In this document: positions 9,987 to 20,306 of the stretch, piece by piece | How the letters are laid out: the number at the start of each line of letters is the position of its first letter | How positions within the stretch are numbered: position 1 is the first letter of the stretch | Assembly: GCA_001626925.1 (NCBI GenBank) | Contig: LUOR01000027.1 | Location: 1-64,000, forward strand | Direction of reading: 5' to 3' | Source: Moraxellaceae bacterium REDSEA-S32_B1 | GTDB taxonomy: Bacteria > Pseudomonadota > Gammaproteobacteria > Pseudomonadales > Moraxellaceae | DNA length: 64,000 nt | Made by a program: the position numbers and the translations under genes | Notes under the pieces: generated by a model | Told to the model about the DNA's origin: nothing | Database searches by the model: none | What the model saw: the letters and a program-made list of their open reading frames with translations, nothing else

Positions 9987-11516
9987 TTAAACATCTTTAC
10001 GACGCATATGCGGGAACAAGATCACATCACGGATACTTGGCGCATTGGCAAAGATCATTACCAAACGGTCAATCCCAATCCCTTCACCTGCGGTCGGTGG
10101 CAAACCATATTCAAGCGCTTCAATAAAGTCTGCATCGTAGTGCATTGCTTCATCATCACCTGCATCTTTTTCTACCACTTGGGCTTGGAAACGCTCTGCT
10201 TGGTCGATTGGATCATTCAACTCCGAGAAACCATTGGCAAGCTCACGCCCACCGATGAAGAATTCAAAACGATCGGTAATGTGCGGATTATGATCATTAC
10301 GACGTGCAAGCGGTGAGGTTTCAGCAGGATATTCCGTGATGAACGTCGGCTGACGAAGTTTAGTTTCTACGGTTTCTTCAAACACAATGGTTTGCAGTTT
10401 ACCCAAGCCAAAGAACGGTTTAACTTGTTCTTTCAGTGTGTTTTTCACATAGTCCGCCAAGAATTCACGATCACCGACATTTTCAGCAGTAAATTCTGGA
10501 TTATGTTCTAAGATCGCATCGAACATCGAGATTTTCTTAAATGGACCTTTGAAGCTAAACACTTCTTCACCATATGGCACATCAGTCGAACCCAAAATGT
10601 CGAGTGCCAATTTCTCCAGCATATTCTCAGTTAATTCCATCAAGTCTTTATAATCTGCATAAGCTTGGTAGAACTCAATCATGGTGAATTCAGGATTGTG
10701 ACGTGTTGATACACCTTCGTTACGGAAGTTACGATTGATCTCAAACACACGTTCAAAACCACCAACCACAAGACGCTTCAAATACAGCTCAGGCGCAATA
10801 CGCAAAAATAGTGGCATATCCAAGGCATTATGATGGGTTTCAAATGGTTTCGCTGCCGCACCACCTGGAATGACGTGCATCATCGGTGTTTCAACTTCCA
10901 TATAACGCTGTTCAGTCAAAAATTGACGAATACCTGCAACGACTTTGGCACGAATTTCAAAAGTTTTACGAGTTTCTTCATTCACGATCAGATCAAGATA
11001 ACGCTTACGATATTTCGCTTCGGTATCTGATAAGCCGTGGAATTTGTCAGGCAATGGACGCAATGATTTAGTCAGTAACTCAAACTGTTCGATATGCACA
11101 TAAAGGTCGCCTTTACCCGAACGACCGATATAGCCCGATACCGCAATAATATCGCCCAAATCCAAGCCTTTGATGGTTGCAAGCGTACCAGCATCCAACT
11201 CTTTACGAGCGACATAGAGCTGAATACGCCCTGTCATGTCTTGAATGACCAAGAAAGAGCCACGATTGAGCATGACTCGCCCTGCGACTTTGACATAGAC
11301 ATGTTCCGCTGCTTCGATTTGTTCTTTAGTTTGCTCTAAAAACTGCGCTTGCAAGTCGCCTGCATAATGCTCACGTTTAAAGGTGTTTGGATAGGCGCTT
11401 AGGTTAGACTGTTCAGCCTTTTCTTGGAGCTGTTTTAATTTGGCATGACGCTGAGCGATTAAATCGTTTTCAGAAATTTGTGGTTCGGAAGTCGATTGAG
11501 CGTTATTTTGCGTCAT
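9987..11516 (-). CDS. lysS: Lysyl-tRNA synthetase
   Basis: Class II aa[24 protein letters not shown]...[19 protein letters not shown]...[15 protein letters not shown]. Confidence 0.97.
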   Translation of the reverse strand: MTQNNAQSTSEPQISENDLIAQRHAKLKQLQEKAEQSNLSAYPNTFKREHYAGDLQAQFLEQTKEQIEAAEHVYVKVAGRVMLNRGSFLVIQDMTGRIQLYVARKELDAGTLATIKGLDLGDIIAVSGYIGRSGKGDLYVHIEQFELLTKSLRPLPDKFHGLSDTEAKYRKRYLDLIVNEETRKTFEIRAKVVAGIRQFLTEQRYMEVETPMMHVIPGGAAAKPFETHHNALDMPLFLRIAPELYLKRLVVGGFERVFEINRNFRNEGVSTRHNPEFTMIEFYQAYADYKDLMELTENMLEKLALDILGSTDVPYGEEVFSFKGPFKKISMFDAILEHNPEFTAENVGDREFLADYVKNTLKEQVKPFFGLGKLQTIVFEETVETKLRQPTFITEYPAETSPLARRNDHNPHITDRFEFFIGGRELANGFSELNDPIDQAERFQAQVVEKDAGDDEAMHYDADFIEALEYGLPPTAGEGIGIDRLVMIFANAPSIRDVILFPHMRRKDV

Positions 11517-11730
11517 CTTTGCCTCGATATCTAAGAGAATGAAAATTTTGGAAGTGCGCTATTCTAGCAAAAAATGGTAGATTTCGCACACTTACACAGC
11601 AATACAATTTAAAAAATTTGCAAATTGAAAGCAACGCTATCCTATGTTTCAATGAAAATAGATGTAGCGTGATTTTATAGTAAGTTTTAAAGTAAATTCG
11701 ATATAGAAATGATAAAAAAGGAGTTACACC

Positions 11731-12180
11731 ATGAGCTACCAGCACATTCTCGTTCCAGTCGACGACTCGCCAATCTCGTATGCCGCAGTTGATCATGCCA
11801 TCACACTTGCCAAATTATGTCACTCACAAGTGACATTGGTCAGTGTGGTTTCGGTTGACCCTTATGTTGGCGTGGATTTTTATCAAGTTGCCCCTGCGAT
11901 CACCGATCACTTTATGGAAGCAGAAGCATCGGCAAAATCTCGATTACAAGAGATTGCACAAACATTTGAAAATGAAGGTATTACAGCGCAGCCCAAAGTC
12001 TTTCATGGAAGTCCATCAGAAGGCATTATCCATGTCGCTGATGAAGTCGGTGCAGACTTGATTGTCATGGGCTCGCATGGTCGTACAGGCGTGAAAAAGT
12101 TGGTTTTGGGTAGTGTGGCGCAGTCGGTATTAACCCAATCGCCTATTCCTGTGATGGTGATTAAGCATCAATCAAGCTGA
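11731..12180 (+). CDS. Universal stress protein (UspA family)
   Basis: YQHILVPVDDSPISYAAVDHAI...VMGSHGRTGVKKLVLGSVAQSVL. Confidence 0.92.
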   Translation: MSYQHILVPVDDSPISYAAVDHAITLAKLCHSQVTLVSVVSVDPYVGVDFYQVAPAITDHFMEAEASAKSRLQEIAQTFENEGITAQPKVFHGSPSEGIIHVADEVGADLIVMGSHGRTGVKKLVLGSVAQSVLTQSPIPVMVIKHQSS

Positions 12181-12232
12181 TCCTTAAAATCCATACCTAA
12201 AATTAATGTTTAGAATTGAATTTTTAGTTTAA

Positions 12233-13258
12233 TTAATGGGTAGCTAACAGATCCACTTGCTCAACTTGCACATCAGCCAGACTCTGACCATGATGTAACA
12301 GTTGCTCAAAATAGTCTGCTACGACTTGCGCTTGCTCGGCAGTTGATTCGACTTTATACATGGATTGACGAAAGGCATTGCTATCTCGTAAACCTTTCGT
12401 GTACCACGCAATATGTTTCCGAGCGATACGACAACCTGAATACTCACCGTAGAATTGATATAACTCTGACAAATGTCCTAATAGTACTTCTCGGATTTCA
12501 GTGATTTTAGGCGCTTGTAAATGCGTTCCTGTTTTTAAGTAATGCTCTATCTCACGGAAAATCCACGGACGACCTTGCGCAGCTCGACCAATCATGATCG
12601 CATCGGCACCTGTGTAGTCCAATACGTATTTGGCTTTTTCAGGGCTATCAATATCACCATTGGCAATCACAGGAATATTGATCGACTGCTTGACTGCTTT
12701 GATGAGTTCGTAGCGTGCGGTATTCAGATACATATCTTCACGAGTTCGACCGTGTAAAGCCAATGCTGCAATCCCCGCCTGCTCTGCATATTGAGCAACT
12801 TTTAGAATATTTTCTTCACCATTTTTAAAGCCTAAGCGAGTCTTCAACGTCACAGGGACATCAACCGCTTCAACGACTGCATTTAAGATGCGTTGTACCA
12901 ATTCTTCATCTTGGAGTAGTGCCGACCCTGCGAGTTTATTGCAGACTTTCTTGGCAGGACAACCCATATTGATATCGACGATTTGCGCACCATTGGCGAC
13001 TTGGTAGCGTGCCGCTTCTGCCAGTTGCTCGGGATCTGATCCTGCGATTTGTGCAGAGATTGGCGCAAGCTCACCATCGAAATTGGCGCGATACAGACTT
13101 TTTTTAGACATGCGCAATGTCTTATCAGCGGTCATCATTTCACTGACCGCATGTCCTGCACCAAAGTGCTTACACAGCGTGCGAAATGGACGATCTGTGA
13201 CTCCCGCCATCGGTGCCACGATCAAAGCATTGTCTAGTTGATAAGAACCGATACGCAT
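12233..13258 (-). CDS. dusB: tRNA-dihydrouridine synthase B
   Basis: LIVAPMAGVTDRPFRTLCKHFGAG...QIVDINMGCPAKKVCNKLAGSALL. Confidence 0.93.
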   Translation of the reverse strand: MRIGSYQLDNALIVAPMAGVTDRPFRTLCKHFGAGHAVSEMMTADKTLRMSKKSLYRANFDGELAPISAQIAGSDPEQLAEAARYQVANGAQIVDINMGCPAKKVCNKLAGSALLQDEELVQRILNAVVEAVDVPVTLKTRLGFKNGEENILKVAQYAEQAGIAALALHGRTREDMYLNTARYELIKAVKQSINIPVIANGDIDSPEKAKYVLDYTGADAIMIGRAAQGRPWIFREIEHYLKTGTHLQAPKITEIREVLLGHLSELYQFYGEYSGCRIARKHIAWYTKGLRDSNAFRQSMYKVESTAEQAQVVADYFEQLLHHGQSLADVQVEQVDLLATH

Positions 13259-13458
13259 ATAATGTTTGAAACAAACCTCAAAAATACAGAATATTGCTAA
13301 TAAAATTCAATGCTGAACTTAATAGTCAATACGATTTCAATTGGCACATAGTATACGCTATGCTCAAATTTATTCTATAATTGACTAGGTCTGCTTTATC
13401 TTTCTGCTCTGATCATTGACTTCTATTTTAGAATCGCTCATTCAATCAACGAAAATCT

Positions 13459-14664
13459 ATGTCTCATTCCCATTCTACATTCAAGATGTCGAACGCTTTT
13501 AAGCGCAATGTTTTCTGTCTATCACTTTCTGCGACCATGTTTTTGACGGCATGTGATGGTAGTTGGTTTAACCGTGATCAAGAACCACAACTCGATGCGG
13601 AGCAAATCAACAAACTGATTCCCAATCGTGTCAAAGACAGTCAAAGCTGGGCGAATGATATTTTTGCCATTAGCGAAGAACTAGACATAATTCGTGATAA
13701 GGAAAATGTCTGTACGATGATCGCAGTCATTGACCAAGAGTCTAACTTTATTGCCGATCCGCATGTGCCGAATCTTGGTCGGAAAGCAGTAAAAGAAATC
13801 AATGAACGATTAGAAGAAAAGCTTGGCAAAACGATGGCGAAGTATTTTCAGAATATGCTCAAAACCAAGCCAACGCCTAAAGATAACTACTTAACAAAAT
13901 TAGAAAAAGTTCAAACTGAACGTGAGCTTGATCAACTCTATCGTGAAATGTTTGAATATTTCGCTAAGCATTATCATGTGGTTGCCGTTGCAGGCGCTGC
14001 AAAAATGGTCGGAAAAGATATTGCCGAAAGCTTTAATCCGATCACCACACTTGGATCGATGCAAGTCCATATTCGCTACGCCAAAGCACATAAACGCAGC
14101 GTCATGGGCATCAACCAATTGCGAGATGACTTATATACCCAATATGGTGGCTTGTACTACGGTATTCATCGGCTGATGATGTACCCTGCGGATTATGAAA
14201 AGCCGCTCTATCGCTTTGCTGATTACAACTCTGGCATGTACTCCAGTCGCAATGCTGCTTTCCAAAAAATGCTGAATCGACTGACTGATTCCGATCTCGA
14301 CTTGGATGGCGACTTGTTGCTTTACAACAAAGATAATGACGTGCGACTGCAAAAAAGTAGTACGGAAAAAACCATCATTGAATATTTCTCAACCAATCCA
14401 AATGCACCGTCACCACGTAAGATTCGTCGAGATTTGAAAAAAGAAAAACGACAAGAATTTGAACAAACTGATACCTATCAATTGATCAAAGCCAAATACG
14501 AACAAAAAACAGGAAGTGATGCGCCTTATGCGATCATGCCAAAAGTCGTGATCTCAGGACCAAAGCTTAGCCGTGACTACAATACTAATTGGTTCGCCGA
14601 ACGTGTAAATGGACGTTATCAAAACTGTATGTCCAAAGCCAAACGCATTAAACTCGAAGAATAA
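13459..14664 (+). CDS. DUF1615-type lipoprotein
   Basis: Lipobox-like LTAC; MIAVIDQESNFIADPHVPNLG; GSMQV..GGLYYGIHRLM. Confidence 0.7.
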   Translation: MSHSHSTFKMSNAFKRNVFCLSLSATMFLTACDGSWFNRDQEPQLDAEQINKLIPNRVKDSQSWANDIFAISEELDIIRDKENVCTMIAVIDQESNFIADPHVPNLGRKAVKEINERLEEKLGKTMAKYFQNMLKTKPTPKDNYLTKLEKVQTERELDQLYREMFEYFAKHYHVVAVAGAAKMVGKDIAESFNPITTLGSMQVHIRYAKAHKRSVMGINQLRDDLYTQYGGLYYGIHRLMMYPADYEKPLYRFADYNSGMYSSRNAAFQKMLNRLTDSDLDLDGDLLLYNKDNDVRLQKSSTEKTIIEYFSTNPNAPSPRKIRRDLKKEKRQEFEQTDTYQLIKAKYEQKTGSDAPYAIMPKVVISGPKLSRDYNTNWFAERVNGRYQNCMSKAKRIKLEE

Positions 14665-14687
14665 TTTCTAAAATTTGAGTAAAACTG

Positions 14688-15395
14688 ATGAAAAATTTAG
14701 TAGTGTTTTCAGGTGCAGGCATGAGTGCCGAAAGTGGTATCAATACCTTTCGAGATAGCGATGGACTTTGGGAAAACTACCGTATCGAAGACGTTGCCAC
14801 ACCTGAGGCTTGGGCGAAGAACCCTAAACTTGTTCAGCAGTTTTATAATCAGCGTCGTAAACAAATCATCGAAGCACAGCCAAACAGCGCACATCTCGCC
14901 ATTGCTGAATTAGAAAATGATTTTTCAGTGCAAGTGATCACGCAGAATATTGATGATTTGCATGAGCGTGCAGGCAGTCAACATGTATTACATTTGCATG
15001 GAAATATTCGTTTAGCAAAATCTTCAAAATTGTCTTTGGATGCAAAAGAAACCTATTATCCCATCGAAGGTTGGGAACTTGATCTTGAATGTGACCTCTG
15101 CCCACAAGGCTATCCGCTTCGTCCGCATGTGGTGTGGTTTGGTGAAGCCGTGCCTGCATATGAACAAGCAATTCATATGGCGAATAAGGCAGATATTTTT
15201 ATTGTGATTGGGACAAGTCTAGCAGTCTATCCTGTTGCTGCTTTAGTGCATGAAATCCCTGCACATTGCCAAGCCTTTTATATTGATCCAAAAGCAGATC
15301 AATCTGCAATCCCTGCGCAATATCAACGTATCACAATGACCGCAAGCGAAGGCATGCAATACATTCAAGATGTCTTGCGAAAAGACAATAATTGA
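14688..15395 (+). CDS. cobB: NAD-dependent protein deacylase (Sir2 family)
   Basis: VVFSGAGMSAESGINTFRD; TQNIDDLHERAGS; HLHGN; IGTSLAVYPVAAL. Confidence 0.93.
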   Translation: MKNLVVFSGAGMSAESGINTFRDSDGLWENYRIEDVATPEAWAKNPKLVQQFYNQRRKQIIEAQPNSAHLAIAELENDFSVQVITQNIDDLHERAGSQHVLHLHGNIRLAKSSKLSLDAKETYYPIEGWELDLECDLCPQGYPLRPHVVWFGEAVPAYEQAIHMANKADIFIVIGTSLAVYPVAALVHEIPAHCQAFYIDPKADQSAIPAQYQRITMTASEGMQYIQDVLRKDNN

Positions 15396-15476
15396 ACTGG
15401 AGGACAATTCAGTTAAAAGGCGAAAATATATTTGACATTGTTGTAACAGCTCTATATGATACGCACACCTCACAAC

Positions 15477-15552
15477 GTCCCTATCGTCTAGAGGCCTAGG
15501 ACATCGCCCTTTCACGGCGGTAACCGGGGTTCGAATCCCCGTAGGGACGCCA
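15477..15552 (+). tRNA. tRNA-Glu (TTC), CCA encoded
   Basis: gtccctatcgtctagaggcctaggacatcgccctttcacggcggtaaccggggttcgaatccccgtagggacgcca folds as a cloverleaf, anticodon TTC. Confidence 0.97.
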
Positions 15553-15696
15553 TTATTCTTATAATAATTTTCTCTCTTTTTAATTTTTCCTTTCTAATCA
15601 AGTTCATTGAATGTTTCGCATTTTCTATTTTTCACTTTTTAAATCTTTGTTTTCCTTTTAAACTCATTGCTATCTTTTACTTTTTATTCTTCATGT

Positions 15697-16614
15697 ATGT
15701 TTTCACATTTAGATGATTATTACTGCTTTGCCATGGTTGTTGAGTATGGTGGCTTTAGTGCAGCCGAACGTGCTACAGATATTCCAAAATCAAAGCTGAG
15801 CCGTCGTATCCAAAAGCTTGAAGAATATTTAGATATTCGCCTCATTCATCGCAACTCAAGACAGTTCTCTGTGACCGATATGGGCATGCAAGTTTATGAG
15901 CGTGCAAAAGTCATGATCGAAGCTGCCAAGTCTGCCGAAGATTTTGTGCAAAACCTGAGCGATACGCCACGTGGTACGGTCAAAGTCAGTATTCCTACAT
16001 CAATGGCACAGAATGAATTTGCAAAAATTCTGCCTGAGTTTTTGGCACTTTATCCTGAAGTACGATTACAGCTTTTAATTAGCAATCGACGTGTTGATCT
16101 GATCAATGAAGGCATTGATTTGGCAGTTCGTGTCCGCACACAGCTTGATGAAGATAGTAATTTGATTATTCGTCGTTTTGGCATCAGTGAACAACATCTA
16201 TGTGCAAGCCAAGCCTATCTCAATCAATATGGTGCGCCAAACAGCCCTGATGAACTTGCAACACACCGTATATTGAGTATGTCAGATCAATTTATTCAGC
16301 AAAATATTGAACTGAAATGCACCGATGGCTCTTTGGAAAAAGTACAGATTCAGCCGATGTTATTGGGCTCCGATTTGATCATGCTCGCAGAATTGGCCGC
16401 CAAAGATTGTGGCATTGCCCTACTTCCCGATTCTGTAACATCGGAAAAAATTGCCTCAGGTGAGTTGGTCTATGTCTTGCCTGATTATCATGCGCAACAT
16501 GGTATTTTCCATATGGTCTATCCAAGTCGCAAAGGTGTTTTACCTGCGGTACGTGTATTGATTGACTATTTGGCAGAAAAATTAACCCAAGAATGTGAAA
16601 TTCCTATGACTTGA
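15697..16614 (+). CDS. LysR family transcriptional regulator
   Basis: MFSHLDDYYCFAMVVEYGGFSAAERATDIPKSKLSRRIQKLEEYL N-terminal HTH; ATG at 15697 preferred over the upstream TTG. Confidence 0.9.
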   Translation: MFSHLDDYYCFAMVVEYGGFSAAERATDIPKSKLSRRIQKLEEYLDIRLIHRNSRQFSVTDMGMQVYERAKVMIEAAKSAEDFVQNLSDTPRGTVKVSIPTSMAQNEFAKILPEFLALYPEVRLQLLISNRRVDLINEGIDLAVRVRTQLDEDSNLIIRRFGISEQHLCASQAYLNQYGAPNSPDELATHRILSMSDQFIQQNIELKCTDGSLEKVQIQPMLLGSDLIMLAELAAKDCGIALLPDSVTSEKIASGELVYVLPDYHAQHGIFHMVYPSRKGVLPAVRVLIDYLAEKLTQECEIPMT

Positions 16615-16686
16615 TTGAAGCCATACCAACTATGGGCTTCAAGTTAGCTTTTTAATCTTTTGAATTGTTCGTTGCAAATATAAAAC

Positions 16687-16705
16687 AGTGTATTGTAAAT
16701 ACACT
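16687..16705. promoter_or_regulatory. Perfect inverted repeat, candidate operator upstream of nitroreductase
   Basis: AGTGTATT-GTA-AATACACT, 8-bp perfect arms. Confidence 0.5.
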
Positions 16706-16804
16706 ACTGCAAGATATTTCATTCAACTTTATACTGCGCTTGTCTTGTTAAATTAACTGAACAATTAACGCTGAACAATCAGTACAGATTGAAGGAATAT
16801 CACC

Positions 16805-17398
16805 ATGTCTTTTATCGAACAAATCAAACAACGTCGTTCTATCTACGCCATTGGCAAAAACGTCAGCCAAACGCCTGAACAGCTTGATGCTGTGATTCAG
16901 GAAGCGATCAAACAATCGCCATCTTCGTTTAACTCTCAATCTTCTCGTGCAGTGACTTTATACGGCGAGTCACACACCAAGTTTTGGGAAATCGTGCGTG
17001 AAACATTGCGCAAAATGGTGCCTGAGGAAAATTTTGAATCAACCAGTCAAAAAATTGACAGCTTCTCAGCAGGTTATGGCACAGTATTATTTTATGAAGA
17101 TCAAGATGTGATCAAAGACTTGCAAGATCAATTTCCACTTTATGCAGATAATTTTCCAGTGTGGTCTGAGCATTCTTCTGCAATTGCACAGTTTACAACA
17201 TGGACTGCCCTAGCGGAAATCAACATTGGTGCATCATTGCAACATTACAACCCTATCGTTGATGAAGAAGTTGCACAGACTTTTGACATTCCTGCAAATT
17301 GGAAGCTTCGTGCGCAGTTGGTACTTGGCTCGATCGAAGCACCAGCAGGTGAAAAGTCATTTATGGATGATAGCAAACGTTTTAAAACATTTCGCTAA
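16805..17398 (+). CDS. Nitroreductase family protein
   Basis: FIEQIKQRRSIYAIGKNVSQTPEQLDAVIQEAIKQSPSSFNSQSSR. Confidence 0.87.
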   Translation: MSFIEQIKQRRSIYAIGKNVSQTPEQLDAVIQEAIKQSPSSFNSQSSRAVTLYGESHTKFWEIVRETLRKMVPEENFESTSQKIDSFSAGYGTVLFYEDQDVIKDLQDQFPLYADNFPVWSEHSSAIAQFTTWTALAEINIGASLQHYNPIVDEEVAQTFDIPANWKLRAQLVLGSIEAPAGEKSFMDDSKRFKTFR

Positions 17399-17426
17399 TC
17401 CCTAAAATTAAAACCATAAAAACATT

Positions 17427-17454
17427 AAATCCCTCTTTATGAGGGATTTTTTAT
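17427..17454. terminator. Intrinsic terminator
   Basis: AAATCCCTC-TTTAT-GAGGGATTT plus T-run. Confidence 0.8.
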
Positions 17455-17458
17455 TGTT

Positions 17459-17896
17459 TTAATATGCGCTATACGCAAGATAAATGACTAAATATCTTAA
17501 AAATTTTGCCACTGCGACAAAGCATAAAAATCTAAAAAAATTTTCTTTGAGTATACCACTAATTAAAGTGATTGGATCACCAATGATCGGTAGCCAACTA
17601 AGTAATAAAATCGGCGAACCATATTTGGCATATAAGTTTTGTGCTTGATCTAGCTTTTGCTCAGATATTGGAAACCACTTTCGATATCTATAAGTTTCAA
17701 TTTTTATACCTAACAACCAATTCACACAAGCACCTAAGACATTGCCAAATGTTGCGATCATTAATAGTAAAACAGTCGAGTATTTTTCAGAAATCAATAA
17801 TGCAATTAGCAAAGCTTCCGACTGTAGCGGAAGTAGCGTAGCTGCACCAAATGCACTTAAAAATAAGCTAAGATAACCGATGAGGATTTCATTCAT
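17459..17896 (-). CDS. DedA/VTT-like (YqaA-type) membrane protein
   Basis: YLSLFLSAFGAATLLPLQSEALL...FGNVLGACVNWLLG...WLPIIGDPITLISGIL. Confidence 0.75.
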   Translation of the reverse strand: MNEILIGYLSLFLSAFGAATLLPLQSEALLIALLISEKYSTVLLLMIATFGNVLGACVNWLLGIKIETYRYRKWFPISEQKLDQAQNLYAKYGSPILLLSWLPIIGDPITLISGILKENFFRFLCFVAVAKFLRYLVIYLAYSAY

Positions 17897-17970
17897 TTTA
17901 TAGGCGAGATTGAGATGAACTATTGAAAAATTATTAAGAATTTAAAAGCTTTTAACAAAATATAGATATA

Positions 17971-18001
17971 AAAAAACCTGCTAAATGTTAGCAGGTTTTT
18001 T
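17971..18001. terminator. Intrinsic terminator downstream of tRNA-Trp
   Basis: AAAAAACCTGCTAA-ATG-TTAGCAGGTTTTTT. Confidence 0.75.
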
Positions 18002-18008
18002 CGAATCT

Positions 18009-18082
18009 TGGCAGAGGATCAAGGACTCGAACCTTGACGAACGGTTTTGGAGACCGTCATGCTACCATTACACCAATCCTCT
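18009..18082 (-). tRNA. tRNA-Trp (CCA), CCA encoded, short D-loop
   Basis: Reverse complement agaggattggtgtaatggtagcatgacggtctccaaaaccgttcgtcaaggttcgagtccttgatcctctgcca; anticodon loop CTCCAAA; G73. Confidence 0.9.
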
Positions 18083-18193
18083 ATATTTGTCTGATCTCTC
18101 AAGACGATGCGAAAGATAACATAGTGCATCGATCAATTCAATCACTCTGCGTGCGACTGCACATTTCTAAGCCGTTTATTAGATCGTCATTGG

Positions 18194-20077
18194 TCAAATC
18201 ATCAAACTATTTTGTTTTAGCATGCGATCGACAATGCTATTCGACTCAAAACCAAAGCGCCAGTAAAGCAATTCTAACACATCGAGCTCATCTTGGCTGA
18301 TGGATCGATTTGCCCACATTTCTTGTTCAATCACAGCGAGCAAATACATCCGTTGTCTATATAAAAGTCCTGAGATGCTTTGAATACACTGCCCCAAATC
18401 TATCTCATGTTCTGTAATCCGAGTATAGGCTTGCAACTCATGATGTTTAAGAATTTTCTTTAAAATCCGTTGCCTGACTTTCACTTGCCTAAGACTGTCA
18501 ATTTGTTGTACATGAAGCACCGCATCAACCACAACGACTAGCTCAGTTAAACAGTTTTCACGAATCACAGGCAATGATGGCTCAAGTAATGACTGTGTTG
18601 CTTTCACCCGATCAAAAAGCAAACTATCTAATAAGCCAATCTCGCCATCAGCCTGAATAAGCGAAGCAATTTTCTTTAGATAATGATGACTGATGATATT
18701 CGGCATACGATCAATATATTGCAAAGCATCATTAAAGATTTGCAAATGGATACGACCATCAAGCTTTAGCAATGCTTCAACGATCGCCCGACTCACCTCT
18801 GCATCTTCAGGAATAAACTCACGGTATTGGCGAATCATAAATATCGCCAAAATGACCTCACGGCTACCTGTCGCCGTTTGCATTGCACGGACAATGACGT
18901 CAGGTCGTTGCCAACCTTGTCTTAACTCAAGGCTAAGCGGTTTCATTGCATCTTTGGTCGCAAAGCTAATCGGTGAAAGTCGAAGTACAGGTGATGGATG
19001 TATTGAAAATTGATTGCTAGTATCAAAAATTTCCAGTACACGTGTTTCATTGGTTGGCAACAAAAAACGTGCGGCAAGCTTTTTCCAATCAATGACATTA
19101 TTTTTATTTTGCAGTTTGAAAATCTGGCTATTTAAATCATGCAGTTGATCAATTCGATCACTGAGAATTGCATGGACTCTAAACCAACTTTGTTCAGTCA
19201 ACGCATTAGCAAAGCACATATGTGCAAGTGCTTCACTTTCTACTCGAAAAAGTTGTGAGCCGTAGGTATGCACATAGATACGACTCAGTGCGTGTAACAA
19301 GTCCTCTTCAGCAACGAAGCTTAAAGTTTGCTGGTCAACTGGATATTCACGACGGACATACAACAGAAATTTGACGATGCGGCTAATCAACACCCCAAGA
19401 CTGCCCAATAGCCAAATAAACCCGCCCCAAGCCACATAGATCGCTGCAAACTTACTATCCATCACCAACGATTTACGCTTCGTGCCTTTTACAACAAACA
19501 AACTACCAAGCTGTGAAAAATATAAAAGACCACTGCACCAAACGAGTAATCGAGTATGTTCAATAAATGCATTGGATTGAATATGTACATACTGCTGAGC
19601 AATGAGTGCTTTAATCTCAGGATAATCCATCGATTGAAGCGCACCCCATGTCAGCACAATACTGGCATCTTTTTTCCCAAACCCCACGGTAAATGCATTA
19701 ATACCAAGCTCATCATGTAGCACAAATAAATATGCAGGTTTGACACCACAAAGACTGGCGATTTCATCATTGATTTGTAATGCAATGCTTTCATTTGGGA
19801 CTGCATTGAGTCGCTCAATCGCTTTTGCACGAAGGTGTTTTGCAACAAATCGTCCATCACCTTTATAAATAAGCTGTCGATAAATAATATTCAGACCACA
19901 CAGCAAAAATATACCAATAATCACTGCAGGACTAAGTACATGCCACCAAATAGATTGTGTACTATCAAAAAAATGCACAATCAAACCAAATATAAAATTC
20001 AGTACCACAATGACGGAAACCAACGCCAAAGCAAAGACCACAAGCAATTTAAAATGATGAATCCGTAAACTGATCAT
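18194..20077 (-). CDS. M48-peptidase-like membrane protein with degenerate zinc motif
   Basis: INAFTVGFGKKDASIVLTWGALQSMDYPEIKALIAQQYVHIQS resembles the M48/HtpX core but HExxH reads QQYVH; hydrophobic N-terminus. Confidence 0.65.
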   Translation of the reverse strand: MISLRIHHFKLLVVFALALVSVIVVLNFIFGLIVHFFDSTQSIWWHVLSPAVIIGIFLLCGLNIIYRQLIYKGDGRFVAKHLRAKAIERLNAVPNESIALQINDEIASLCGVKPAYLFVLHDELGINAFTVGFGKKDASIVLTWGALQSMDYPEIKALIAQQYVHIQSNAFIEHTRLLVWCSGLLYFSQLGSLFVVKGTKRKSLVMDSKFAAIYVAWGGFIWLLGSLGVLISRIVKFLLYVRREYPVDQQTLSFVAEEDLLHALSRIYVHTYGSQLFRVESEALAHMCFANALTEQSWFRVHAILSDRIDQLHDLNSQIFKLQNKNNVIDWKKLAARFLLPTNETRVLEIFDTSNQFSIHPSPVLRLSPISFATKDAMKPLSLELRQGWQRPDVIVRAMQTATGSREVILAIFMIRQYREFIPEDAEVSRAIVEALLKLDGRIHLQIFNDALQYIDRMPNIISHHYLKKIASLIQADGEIGLLDSLLFDRVKATQSLLEPSLPVIRENCLTELVVVVDAVLHVQQIDSLRQVKVRQRILKKILKHHELQAYTRITEHEIDLGQCIQSISGLLYRQRMYLLAVIEQEMWANRSISQDELDVLELLYWRFGFESNSIVDRMLKQNSLMI

Positions 20078-20306
20078 ATGCAGACCGAAAAATGGTGATA
20101 AAACAGCATGTGTAAGTAAATCTATCCGTATATTTTTAGTGATAACTTATTTTGAGTCGTATCGCAAGCATATCCATTGGATATAGTTCACTGAAACGAC
20201 CTGAATTCTGAGCCAAAAACAAATATGATGGAAAATAAGATGAAAAAAAGACGCTTAAACTTTTCGCTTAAACGTCTTTCTGCTAGCTCATCAAACACGA
20301 TAAATC

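Noticed and set aside
13335-13360. catagtatacgctatg inverted repeat upstream of the DUF1615-type gene
   Set aside because: Only 5-bp arms; too short to distinguish from chance.
15477-15600. tRNA-Glu as an integration site for a genomic island
   Set aside because: No integrase or direct repeat of the tRNA 3' end seen downstream; flanking genes look chromosomal.
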